The position numbers and the translations under genes are program-made. This document shows positions 16,598 to 23,878 of a DNA stretch of 45,385 nt, piece after piece. The stretch comes from Parahoeflea alexandrii. Its GTDB lineage: Bacteria; Pseudomonadota; Alphaproteobacteria; Rhizobiales; Rhizobiaceae. Every line of letters begins with the position of its first letter. Within the stretch, counting starts at the first letter, position 1. The stretch covers positions 1 to 45,385 of the forward strand of contig NZ_JAPWHB010000012.1 in the NCBI RefSeq assembly GCF_027214025.1, given 5' to 3'. The notes beneath the pieces were generated by a model. The model saw nothing but the letters and a program-made list of their open reading frames with translations, searched no databases and was not told the origin of the DNA.

Positions 16598-17753
16598 CGT
16601 TATGATGACTGCCGTTCTCGTCCCCCTCGCCGTCGTTATTGGTACGATCGGCTGGAGCGGCCAGGCGCCCCTGCTGCCTGCGGCAACCTTCTTCCCGCTT
16701 CTGTGGGCGCGATCACCGACGCGCATCGCCGCAGCCCTGGTCGCGGCCGGCTATTTCCTGGCGGCGTCACGAGGATTGCCTGTCGGCGTCGGCCAGTTCT
16801 TTTCAGCGGATCTCTGGGTCGGGCTCTGCTTCTGGATCGTGGCGGCATCGTCTTTCGTTGCTGTCCATGCGGCACTCTGGACGGCGCGATCAGGCTCGGC
16901 AAAAGCAGGGCGCTATCTCCTGATCTTGGCTCTCACCGGTCTGCCGCCGCTCGGCATCACAGGCTGGGCGCATCCGCTGACGGCGGCCGGCATTTTGTTT
17001 CCGGGATGGGGATGGTGGGGGCTTCTCGCGTTGACAGCCGGCCTGATCGGTCTCGTAACCCGGATCGGGCCGGCTATCGCCATTGCCCTAACAGGTCTAT
17101 GGCTTTGGTCCGCCGCATCGGGGACAAATCAGATCCTATTGGAGGGGTGGCGTGGTGTCGACCTCGAAATGGGTTCGAGCCTTGGCCGCGATCGCTCGCT
17201 TGAACGTCAACACCAATTGATCGGCCTCGTTCGGGAGGCTGAGGGAGCCGGCGCAGCCGTCGTGGTTCTGCCTGAAAGCGCGCTGGGTTTCTGGACGCCT
17301 ACTCTTGAACGTCTCTGGCGGGAAGGATTGCGAGGGACCGTTGTGACGGTAATCGCCGGCGCGGCAGTGATCGACGCTGAGGGTTACGACAACGTCATGA
17401 TGGCCATCGATTCCGATGGCGGAAATGTCCTCTATCACGAGCGCATGCCCGTGCCGGTGTCGATGTGGCGTCCCTGGGAGCGATGGACCGGGCAGACCGG
17501 CGGCGCCCGCGCCAGCTTTTTCGCAAACCCCGTTGTCGAGATCGCTGGCAAGAAGATCGCGCCTCTCATCTGCTACGAACAACTCGTGCTGTGGCCCATT
17601 CTCCACTCGATGATTTATCGGCCCGACGCGATTGTTCTGATGGGCAATGGCTGGTGGGCAACTGGCGGCAACATCGTCGCCATCCAACGCGCGAGCGCGA
17701 AGGCCTGGTCCGACCTGTTTGGCGTCCCTCTTGTGATTTCCTTCAACACCTGA
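16587..17753 (+). CDS. traB: TraB, membrane protein with a C-terminal nitrilase-like domain
   Basis: A 388-residue protein with five or six hydrophobic segments in the first 175 residues and a carbon-nitrogen hydrolase domain from about 185, the architecture of apolipoprotein N-acyltransferase. The nucleophile region KKIAPLICYEQ (Cys at about 329) and the glutamate region VVVLPESA (Glu at about 230) are present. At the position of the catalytic lysine the sequence reads LYHERMPVPVSMW, so Glu or Arg replaces Lys. Ti-type TraB raises conjugation efficiency by an unknown reaction. It lies between traF (11-bp overlap) and traH (17 bp apart). Confidence 0.93.
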   Translation: MRRDVMMTAVLVPLAVVIGTIGWSGQAPLLPAATFFPLLWARSPTRIAAALVAAGYFLAASRGLPVGVGQFFSADLWVGLCFWIVAASSFVAVHAALWTARSGSAKAGRYLLILALTGLPPLGITGWAHPLTAAGILFPGWGWWGLLALTAGLIGLVTRIGPAIAIALTGLWLWSAASGTNQILLEGWRGVDLEMGSSLGRDRSLERQHQLIGLVREAEGAGAAVVVLPESALGFWTPTLERLWREGLRGTVVTVIAGAAVIDAEGYDNVMMAIDSDGGNVLYHERMPVPVSMWRPWERWTGQTGGARASFFANPVVEIAGKKIAPLICYEQLVLWPILHSMIYRPDAIVLMGNGWWATGGNIVAIQRASAKAWSDLFGVPLVISFNT

Positions 17754-17770
17754 ACTTTGGAGCCTTCGTC

Positions 17771-18382
17771 ATGGATGCTGCCTTTATCGAACAATGTGCT
17801 GATCCCTTGTTGAAACCCGCGATCGTTGAGCAGTTCGTATCTGCGGTCGGTCCTGGCGACCCGCTGGCCGTCACGGTGAAATCCGGAGGGCGGCTCATCC
17901 TCATACCTAAACCGAAAACACCCGACGAGGCGATGGAGGTCATACGCCAGTATGTCGGACAAGCTGTCGTGCGGGTTGGTCTGACACAGTTTCCGGCGGG
18001 TGTGGGCGTAAAGGACATATCCGAGCTGAAATCAGATCTGGTCGATCCTTGCGAAAACCTTCGCATCGGGACGAATATGTTCGCAAAGATCATGCGCATT
18101 GTCGCGGAATGGTATGGCAACCCCAAGAGCACAGAGGTGTTTCCCCTGATGTTCGAAGATGCTGTTTATGCTTGGAACTCCGGCCAGTTCGAGGGGCAGA
18201 GCGTGTTTCAGGCGGAGGACCCAGGCGGAGCAATCGTCGATCGAAAAGAATCTGTTCCAGACATCACGGACGCACCGGCTGGAGCTACGCTCTCCCAGAG
18301 CGAAGCGGAGCGCTCAGACGAGAAAGAGATTGGGGCTGCGGGAATTCGGGTCGATTTGTCCCGGATCGGTGGGCAGAAGTAG
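17771..18382 (+). CDS. traH: Conjugal transfer protein TraH
   Basis: A 203-residue protein beginning MDAAFIEQCADPLLKPAIVE with a conserved KDISELKSDLVDPCENLRIG block, as in Ti-type TraH, the fourth gene of traAFBH. No signal peptide or membrane segment is visible, and the last 45 residues are polar and probably disordered. The ATG at 17771 is 17 bases after traB; the frame upstream is a shadow. Its biochemical role is not established. It is unrelated to F-plasmid TraH. Confidence 0.9.
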   Translation: MDAAFIEQCADPLLKPAIVEQFVSAVGPGDPLAVTVKSGGRLILIPKPKTPDEAMEVIRQYVGQAVVRVGLTQFPAGVGVKDISELKSDLVDPCENLRIGTNMFAKIMRIVAEWYGNPKSTEVFPLMFEDAVYAWNSGQFEGQSVFQAEDPGGAIVDRKESVPDITDAPAGATLSQSEAERSDEKEIGAAGIRVDLSRIGGQK

Positions 18383-18414
18383 CGCTGGATTCTACCTTGA
18401 AGACAGGCAAGACA

Positions 18415-19035
18415 TCAGGGATCCGGTTCGATAACTGCGACATTGAGGTCGTTGAGCACATCAGCCAGACCGGGAGCAAGGATCAGCTTTTTCGTCCCGA
18501 CCGCCTTCAGTTTTTCGATGGCTCGATCGAAAACTGCAAGGTTCGTGTGGCCGTTGAGCCGAGACGGGTAGATAACACCGTCCACTTGTGTACGGTGTTC
18601 ATGGAAGGCGACCGCCCATTGCCGTGCGAGGGATTGCTTTGAGCCCTTCGAGACATCCGTCGGCACACCCATTTTGATCGGCCCATCGTCGCGAAGATCG
18701 ACCATCGTCAATGGCGTAGTGACCTCGATCTCCGCGAAATGACGGTCATATAGTTCGGACTCAGCGATCGGTAGGTCGCCGAGGATCCCATCGCGCTGGT
18801 CGCGCAGAACGGCTTCGAGAAAGCAAACCTTCACCGTATCGCCCAAATAGAGCAGCCCGAACCGGTTGGCGAATTTGCGCCGCCGGGGATCGCTGAAACG
18901 GCTCGGCGTCTTCCCAAAGCCCAGCGGATCGGGGTATCTGCCCAGATAGATGCGACCGTACCGAAGCCCCGCCGCGACCGTGTGCAGGTGAAGGCTTGCA
19001 TTCGCAAAGCCGGGAGGCGGCAGAGCACCTGCCAT
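18415..19035 (-). CDS. RES-domain toxin
   Basis: A 206-residue protein with the RES signature residues: Arg in GRIYLGRYPDPLGFGKTPSR, Glu in LGDTVKVCFLEAVLRD and Ser in VDGVIYPSRL. RES toxins degrade NAD+ or transfer ADP-ribose and usually pair with an Xre-type antitoxin, as here. The ATG (19033-19035) lies directly next to the stop of the antitoxin gene (19036), implying coupled translation. Confidence 0.88.
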   Translation of the reverse strand: MAGALPPPGFANASLHLHTVAAGLRYGRIYLGRYPDPLGFGKTPSRFSDPRRRKFANRFGLLYLGDTVKVCFLEAVLRDQRDGILGDLPIAESELYDRHFAEIEVTTPLTMVDLRDDGPIKMGVPTDVSKGSKQSLARQWAVAFHEHRTQVDGVIYPSRLNGHTNLAVFDRAIEKLKAVGTKKLILAPGLADVLNDLNVAVIEPDP

Positions 19036-19791
19036 TTAGCGGAAATCTCGACCAATGCTCTCGGCAACCTCGAGCGCTTGCTCGGCCCGTCCCCGCTCCA
19101 ATGCCTCGCGGCCTGTCAATCCGTCTAGCTCTCCGTGGGGCTGGACCAGGAAGCGATAAACCGCCCAGGCTCCGCCTAGTCGTTCATAGAGCGTTGCAAG
19201 CGCTGCAAAGGGCTTTCCATCGGCATCGATCTGCCAATCCGGGAACCGAAAGCCGCGTTTCGCGCCATCTAGTCCCAACACCAGTCCGCTCTGACGCTTT
19301 GAATTCACCGTTACCCGTGTTGTGCCAAGCAGCTTGGCGAATTCGTCGGCATTCAGCATGTCAGTGCCGCTGAGGACCTCAGCAGCCTTTAAGCGTCCCC
19401 GCGCACGCGCGGCCACCAACGCCTGCTCCAACTCCGGTTCCAGTGCATCTTCTTCCTCCGCGACAGGCGCAGTTGTCCTTTCCACCTCCTCAACGGGAGT
19501 AACAACCATCTCGCCTTCGGAATCGACATCGACACGGAAGCTGACCGGGCGGCCAGCAGAACGGCTTTTTGCTATCGCCTGCCCGTATTCCTGGAGGAGC
19601 GCCCTAACGCGATTGGGATTGCCGGTCAGCGCTTTTGATGCGTTGTCCGGGATCTTGATCTTGAAAGCGGCTCTCCCCTTCGCCAGCGGGGCGGCGCCTG
19701 TGGTCAGGAAAAAAGCCATGGATTCTGCGCCCGGTTTGTCGCGCCCACTTGCACCGTCGCGTAGGTTGGTTTTTGACTTCAGAGATGCCAT
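19036..19791 (-). CDS. Xre/MbcA-like antitoxin of the RES toxin
   Basis: A 251-residue protein, long for a DUF2384/Xre antitoxin. Residues about 145-190 hold a DNA-binding-like segment (NADEFAKLLGTTRVTVNSKR) followed by GLDGAKRGFRFPDWQI; the C-terminal part (GGAWAVYRFLVQPHGELDGL, then TGREALERGRAEQALEVAE) matches the Xre antitoxin toxin-binding domain. The first 130 residues are basic then acidic and resemble nothing I know; they could be a second DNA-binding region. An internal Met25 is an alternative start. It is the first gene of the pair. Confidence 0.75.
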   Translation of the reverse strand: MASLKSKTNLRDGASGRDKPGAESMAFFLTTGAAPLAKGRAAFKIKIPDNASKALTGNPNRVRALLQEYGQAIAKSRSAGRPVSFRVDVDSEGEMVVTPVEEVERTTAPVAEEEDALEPELEQALVAARARGRLKAAEVLSGTDMLNADEFAKLLGTTRVTVNSKRQSGLVLGLDGAKRGFRFPDWQIDADGKPFAALATLYERLGGAWAVYRFLVQPHGELDGLTGREALERGRAEQALEVAESIGRDFR

Positions 19792-19812
19792 GTCTCACCC
19801 TTCGTTCAGAAG

Positions 19813-19856
19813 ACTATATATGGCAAGGTTGGTTAAGTTCGTCAAGTTGGTAAAGT
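19813..19856 (-). promoter_or_regulatory. Promoter and repeat operator of the Xre/RES pair
   Basis: On the minus strand TTGACG (19845-19840) is 17 bases from CATATA (19822-19817). The region carries two related repeats, AAGGTTGGTTAAG (19825-19837) and AAGTTGGTAAAG (19844-19855), overlapping the promoter, as expected for autorepression. Confidence 0.55.
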
Positions 19857-19935
19857 GCTGCGTGCTCGTTTTATGTTGGGCCAGACTGGCTTAACTGAAG
19901 CGGACGCCAGCAGGTTGCGTCTCAGGATCGAAATG

Positions 19936-20381
19936 TCACGGGTGAGAAGGCAGTAGCGACGCGTTGAATTTCGTCGCTTGCACGGCTAAGCGAACTGCGA
20001 CCTCAATATCGGTGTGTATGAATTCATCGCCGTTGACAACAAAGGAACTGACAGGCTCTTTGCGAGTGCATTGGACGCGCAGTCGGCAAGATTGAGCCTG
20101 GATTTCGGATCTATGCCCTTGCCGTATCGTCCGAACGCTTCGGATGCCTTTCTAGGTGCTCCTCATCGAAGGGAGCGATCTGAATGCCGTTATCGGCCAG
20201 AAAGATCCAGATGATCTGCTCACCCTCTGGGCCTCGCCTACGACGTAGAACGACGGCACTCGTGAGCTTTAACGGCCGAGACGGTGAGATCGTCAGCGTC
20301 CTGAATGACATGAGCATAAAGAAGACGGTCAGCTTCCTCTTCCAGGATGGGGACCACAGCAGAAGAATCGACGACGATCAT
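19936..20381 (-). pseudogene. VapC (PIN-domain) toxin broken by three frameshifts
   Basis: The ATG at 20381 overlaps the vapB stop. The PIN start MIVVDSSAVVPILEEEADRL continues to SAVKAHECRR in frame and stops at 20238. The second frame picks up at RRRRGPEGEQIIWIFLADNG to about 20125, a third continues YGKGIDPKSRLNLADCASNA to about 20040, and a fourth gives NGDEFIHTDIEVAVRLA to a TGA at 19936. Together they rebuild a normal PIN protein of about 140 residues, including the RxNxADC acidic block. Three shifts make programmed frameshifting unlikely; the toxin is dead. Confidence 0.8.
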
Positions 20382-20629
20382 AGTTCGTTCAGATCGTCTA
20401 TAATCTCTTCTGGGGAGCGCGGATCGAGCAGTGGCAGGGCGGTGACTTTCTTGCCAAGAGCGATCATCTGTTCCACCGTCATCCGCTGTTTGCCGGGCTG
20501 ACCGTGATAAACGCCGAGCGCCTTCGCTTCACGCTCAAGCGCCGCGCGGATGAGTTGCTCAGGTCTGAGGCCTACACAGGCCGCCACCTTGCGGGCGAGC
20601 TGTTCGGTGTCGTGTGTGAGCTGCAACAT
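20378..20629 (-). CDS. vapB: VapB-type antitoxin (intact, partner toxin broken)
   Basis: An 83-residue protein, MLQLTHDTEQLARKVAACVG..., with a ribbon-helix-helix-like N-terminus (THDTEQLARKVAACVGLRPE) and the Rv0623-like tail ending DPRSPEEIIDDLNEL that binds PIN toxins. The ATG at 20629 is preceded on the minus strand by GGAGAAA; the longer frame to 20755 lacks family support. Its TGA overlaps the vapC ATG (20378-20381). Because vapC is frameshifted, this survives as an orphan antitoxin. Confidence 0.8.
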   Translation of the reverse strand: MLQLTHDTEQLARKVAACVGLRPEQLIRAALEREAKALGVYHGQPGKQRMTVEQMIALGKKVTALPLLDPRSPEEIIDDLNEL

Positions 20630-20801
20630 GAACTTTCTCCAAAAACCTTCAAGGTATGGTGCATTTTCCGAGGCAATGACAGATGAAAGCGCCGCCCGGG
20701 GCAAAGACAGAGTCAATGCGTCGTCTTTCTGCCACAGGTTTCCGCGAGTGAACAAAATCGGAGGTTTTCAATCTCGCGAAAACAAAATAGAAAACCGTTC
20801 C

Positions 20802-20838
20802 TTGACGATCAACTTACGCGAGTGAATATGCCTCACTC
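20802..20838 (+). promoter_or_regulatory. Putative traR promoter and dyad
   Basis: TTGACG (20802-20807) is 17 bases from AATATG (20825-20830). GAGTGA (20820-20825) and TCACTC (20833-20838) form an inverted repeat over the -10. CGCGAGTGAA also occurs at 20743-20752 and 20817-20826. Confidence 0.35.
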
Positions 20839-20932
20839 TTTACAAGGTCGCTGTTCGCGTGCGTCGCGGGCCTTCTGACTGCAGCCGCATTCCGCCACCG
20901 CGGGAAGGGTGCGCTTCACAGGGAGAGTATGG

Positions 20933-21637
20933 ATGTCAAACTGGGTCGAAAAGCTGTTGGATGTCACCGCGATCGGAAACGATCAGTCCATGGTGAAGGG
21001 CGCGCTGGCCAATCTCGCTGAACGGTTCGATTTCGCAGGCTATGCCTTCGTCAATGTTCGTCCTGGCCAGACCTACGCGGTGTCAAACTACGATTTCGAA
21101 TGGCAGAAAATCTACGACAGGCTGGACTACCGGTTCATCGATCCGGTCATGCGGCAGGCGCAACTCATAAGACGCGCTTTTGCCTGGTCCGGCGAGGCAG
21201 ACAAGAGTTCGCTCTCCAAAGAGCAGACGAACTTCTTTTCAAGAGCCGCTGATTTCAACATTCGCTCCGGTGTTTCCATTCCTGTCGCAACCGCCAACGG
21301 CGCCATGTCCATGTTGACCTTCGCATCGGCGAAGCCGTCGCTGGCCGGTGATGTGGAAATCGATGCGATCACAGCGGCATCAGCGGTCTCCCAGCTTCAC
21401 ACGCGTTTCGAGCATTTGCGGGTCACGCCGTCCATCGAGGAAAAAATTGTTTTGACCCCGAAGCAGGCGACCTACATTCGCTGGCTCTCACTTGGCAAGA
21501 CCGTCGAAGTGATCGCTGAACTGGAACAGGCAAAATATGCCGGCGTCCGCTCGGCGATTGACGATGTAAGAACACGATACAATCTGGCCAATCATGCGCA
21601 GGTGGTGGCGCTGGCAATTCGGCGGGGATTAATTTAG
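20933..21637 (+). CDS. traR: TraR-type quorum-sensing activator of conjugation (LuxR family)
   Basis: A 234-residue protein, the length of Ti TraR. The N-terminal autoinducer-binding domain has the conserved WQKIYDRLDYRFIDPVMRQA and RAFAWSGE blocks (Trp, Tyr, Asp of the AHL pocket) and IRSGVSIPVATANGAMSM. The C-terminal LuxR HTH (about 172-234) reads LTPKQATYIRWLSLGKTVEV and ends ALAIRRGLI, close to TraR. The ATG at 20933 has GGGAGAG at 20921-20927. It is followed by convergent traM. Expected role: AHL-dependent activation of tra and trb. Confidence 0.9.
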   Translation: MSNWVEKLLDVTAIGNDQSMVKGALANLAERFDFAGYAFVNVRPGQTYAVSNYDFEWQKIYDRLDYRFIDPVMRQAQLIRRAFAWSGEADKSSLSKEQTNFFSRAADFNIRSGVSIPVATANGAMSMLTFASAKPSLAGDVEIDAITAASAVSQLHTRFEHLRVTPSIEEKIVLTPKQATYIRWLSLGKTVEVIAELEQAKYAGVRSAIDDVRTRYNLANHAQVVALAIRRGLI

Positions 21638-21651
21638 GGCGGTCCGGCGGT

Positions 21652-21951
21652 TCAGACCTTTGGCGTGTAGCCCAGAATGTGAAGCAGGGTCGTCAAGGCC
21701 GACATTTGCGCGTGCAACCTGATGGTTGTTTCGAGATAGGCAACATGGGCATTGCTACCAGCTTCCTTGCCGGCTTTGACCTCAGCGGGCAGTTCATTGA
21801 ACAGGTTTTCAGCCTGCTCCAACAATGTGCGATGCTCGTGGATTGCATCGACCGTGAGGCGCTCAATGATTGATGACGGAAGCCCATGCAGGAGCCCTAC
21901 CAGCGGCTTCAGATCGATTGTCTCACCATTCAACCGGTCATCGGCGTCCAT
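21652..21951 (-). CDS. traM: TraM, anti-activator of TraR
   Basis: A 99-residue helical protein ending AYLETTIRLHAQMSALTTLLHILGYTPKV, the conserved C-terminal block of Ti TraM, with LKPLVGLLHGLPSSIIERLT near the N-terminus. TraM binds TraR and keeps it from DNA until the AHL level is high. The ATG at 21951 gives the family length; the frame to 22074 is not supported. It is convergent with traR, 14 bp between stops. Confidence 0.92.
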   Translation of the reverse strand: MDADDRLNGETIDLKPLVGLLHGLPSSIIERLTVDAIHEHRTLLEQAENLFNELPAEVKAGKEAGSNAHVAYLETTIRLHAQMSALTTLLHILGYTPKV

Positions 21952-22289
21952 GTTAAGCTCCCAAAAGAGGAATGCGCGGTGCGCCCCCGCATAGTTCCTG
22001 ACCCCTGGCGATCGGGGAGTTTGTAACCGAGCACACTCAGCCCAAGGACCTTTAGTTCCGAGGAACCTGGACATACGTCCATGGCTCCCCGACCATAGAT
22101 CGAGGAATTCGGTGCCCTAACGGCGGACACCAAACCGGTGTGCTTCGGGTTACAAAGCCCGGAGACAGCGCGTACTGCCTCATCAGCGCTTATAGCGGCC
22201 GATCCTCCTTGGCGCCACCGTAGATTTGTTGGCGCAGGCGATCGGCTCGTTCGGGAAAATTGAAAATCGTTTGTCACCATTGCAGTTCG
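21952..22289. other. Intergenic stretch upstream of traM, no gene seen
   Basis: I see no convincing frame. A short dyad GTTCC-GA-GGAAC lies near 22055. The traM promoter must lie at its left end. Confidence 0.4.
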
Positions 22290-22395
22290 GCGTCAGGCCT
22301 GAGGCCTTAATTGAGCGCCAATTGGAACAGATCATGGTCGACACCACGGTCAAAGCGGTAGCACATCCAACTGGCAGCCATCTGATCCGGCGATC
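22290..22395 (+). pseudogene. IS5-like transposase fragment
   Basis: The frame reads IERQLEQIMVDTTVKAVAHP followed by TGSHLIRR, the conserved D(S/T)T-AHPT-S-L block of IS5/IS1182-type DDE transposases. It is only about 35 residues long, then passes in another frame directly into a HEPN-like fragment. It is a truncated remnant without inverted repeats. Confidence 0.65.
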
Positions 22396-22482
22396 TTTGC
22401 AGAACGCGCCAAGTTGCCTGAAACAGCTTTACAACTCCACCAAGCCACAGAGCGACAGTATCACTGCGTTCTTGTGGTTATT
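22396..22482 (+). pseudogene. Remnant of a HEPN domain
   Basis: In frame from 22396: FAERAKLPETALQLHQATER then QYHCVLVV, the core helix of PF05168-type HEPN domains. The intact gene downstream has the equivalent FTLHQAAERAYTCFLLV. It breaks off after about 29 residues, so it is a decayed second copy next to the intact MNT-HEPN gene. Confidence 0.5.
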
Positions 22483-22645
22483 GCTATTTGCAGTCCCTTC
22501 TGCCGAGTGGTCGCGGTATGTCGCCGTTTGCCATCAACATCACGGTTATCGGCTCGGCATAGTTTTAAGTATCCGATCTGGGGACACCGACGCGCATTTG
22601 CTGCAATAAGGCCTTGCCACCGGACGTGAAGACAGCGAGAAACCG

Positions 22646-23554
22646 ATGATGAGAAACGATGTGGATCATCTTCCGCCGGTCCAGCAGGAAGAACTGGCGC
22701 GAGCGACGCGGATATTGATGGACGAATTTGCCGTCGCGATCTCGCGCGCGACGCAGCCGTGGAAGAAGAACGGCAAAGTCCAGAAAATTATCCTTTTTGG
22801 GAGCTATGCGCGCGGCGACTGGGTTGACGAGCCTGAGAATGGCTATCAGTCCGATTATGATCTGCTGATCATCGTCAGCCACGCCGACCTCACCGATATC
22901 GCGGACTGTTGGTATGTCGCGGAGGACAAGATCCTGCGCGATGCTGCGATCGCGCGGCCTGTGAACATCATCGTGCATACGCTCGATGAGGTGAACCGCG
23001 GGCTGAAGCGCGGGGAATATTTTTGGGTCGACATCGCGCGCGACGGCATCACGCTCTACAGCCTGCCCGGAAGCGAACTGGCCACCCCGATGCCGCTGAC
23101 GGCGTCGGATGCATATACGATGGCCAACGGCTATTTCGTGGACTGGTCGGCGAAGGTGAACGATGCGCTCGAAATAGCGGAATTTTGCATCGAGAAGCGA
23201 AAATTTAACGATGCGGCGTTCACCCTGCACCAGGCAGCGGAGCGGGCCTACACCTGCTTCCTGCTCGTGCGCGGCCAATATGTTCCGCGCTCGCATAATC
23301 TGAAGTTTTTGCGCTCGCTGGCAGAGGACCGCGAACCGCGTCTTACCCAGATCTGGCCGCGGGCAACCAAGCTCGACCGCCGACGCTTCGAACTGACGAA
23401 ACGCGCCTATGTCGAGGCCCGCTACTCGGTGAGCTACGATATAGGCAGCGACGATCTGAAGGCGATCCGGGCCGCGGTGACCATGTTGCGCGACGCGGTC
23501 GCGGCGGTGTCGTGCGAATGGCTGGATGGGCTTCGGCAGAAAGCCGACCTCTGA
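22646..23554 (+). CDS. Fused nucleotidyltransferase (MNT) - HEPN protein
   Basis: A 302-residue protein joining two domains usually encoded by separate genes. The N-terminal MNT domain has KIILFGSYARGDW followed by SDYDLLIIV, the GSx..DxD motif of minimal nucleotidyltransferases. The C-terminal part has AAFTLHQAAERAYTCFLLV, VPRSHNLKFLRSL and ARYSVSY, matching PF05168 HEPN. Split MNT/HEPN pairs (MntA/HepT) are TA systems in which the MNT partner AMPylates the HEPN RNase. The fusion could be a self-neutralising TA or a defence protein. The start may be the second ATG (22649). Codon use is less biased than in the tra genes and remnants of mobile elements flank it, so recent insertion is likely. 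Confidence 0.85.
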   Translation: MMRNDVDHLPPVQQEELARATRILMDEFAVAISRATQPWKKNGKVQKIILFGSYARGDWVDEPENGYQSDYDLLIIVSHADLTDIADCWYVAEDKILRDAAIARPVNIIVHTLDEVNRGLKRGEYFWVDIARDGITLYSLPGSELATPMPLTASDAYTMANGYFVDWSAKVNDALEIAEFCIEKRKFNDAAFTLHQAAERAYTCFLLVRGQYVPRSHNLKFLRSLAEDREPRLTQIWPRATKLDRRRFELTKRAYVEARYSVSYDIGSDDLKAIRAAVTMLRDAVAAVSCEWLDGLRQKADL

Positions 23555-23612
23555 TCGGCGCTGTGACACCGGCTACTAGGCGTAGAGAGGGACTTCCGAT
23601 GAAAGATAGTTC

Positions 23613-23800
23613 CTTGTGGTGACCAGGCTGGACCGCCTAGCGCGATCAACGCAGTATCTTCAGGACATTGGGCGCACAACCGAAATCCGTGGCGCAAGAC
23701 TGAAATCGCTTGCCGATGCACGGGCGCACATAACGCGGACTGGCAACTCTTTCGAACTGTTTTGGGCGATTTGCCTTTTCTCGTCGAGAAGTTGCGTTGA
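23613..23800 (+). pseudogene. Tn3-type resolvase/invertase (serine recombinase) remnant
   Basis: LVVTRLDRLARSTQYLQDIG from 23613 is the hallmark VTRLDRLARST block of Tn3 resolvases, followed by KSLADARAHITRTG. A frameshift near 23757 restores TVLGDLPFLVEKLR (compare TVLGGLAEFERELI), stopping at 23798-23800. The catalytic N-terminus and the HTH are missing. It is a decayed transposon fragment. Confidence 0.8.
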
Positions 23801-23858
23801 TCTCCGAAAACAATCGGACTAAAGCAGCGGTTCCTGAATATCTGCATCTCTGCGGAAC

Positions 23859-23878
23859 TCGTATGATCGATCATACGA
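23859..23878. promoter_or_regulatory. 20-bp perfect palindrome overlapping the second luxR start
   Basis: TCGTATGATCGATCATACGA is a perfect dyad centred at 23868/23869. The likely ATG of the LuxR gene (23863-23865) lies inside its left arm. The size fits a LuxR-type operator, which would make the gene autorepressed. Confidence 0.5.

Noticed and set aside
19936-20381. Programmed frameshifting in vapC
   Set aside because: Three separate shifts would be required and no slippery heptamer is evident; decay is simpler.
22565-23569. Long minus-strand open frame (334 residues)
   Set aside because: It is antisense to the MNT-HEPN gene and has His/Arg-rich shadow composition.
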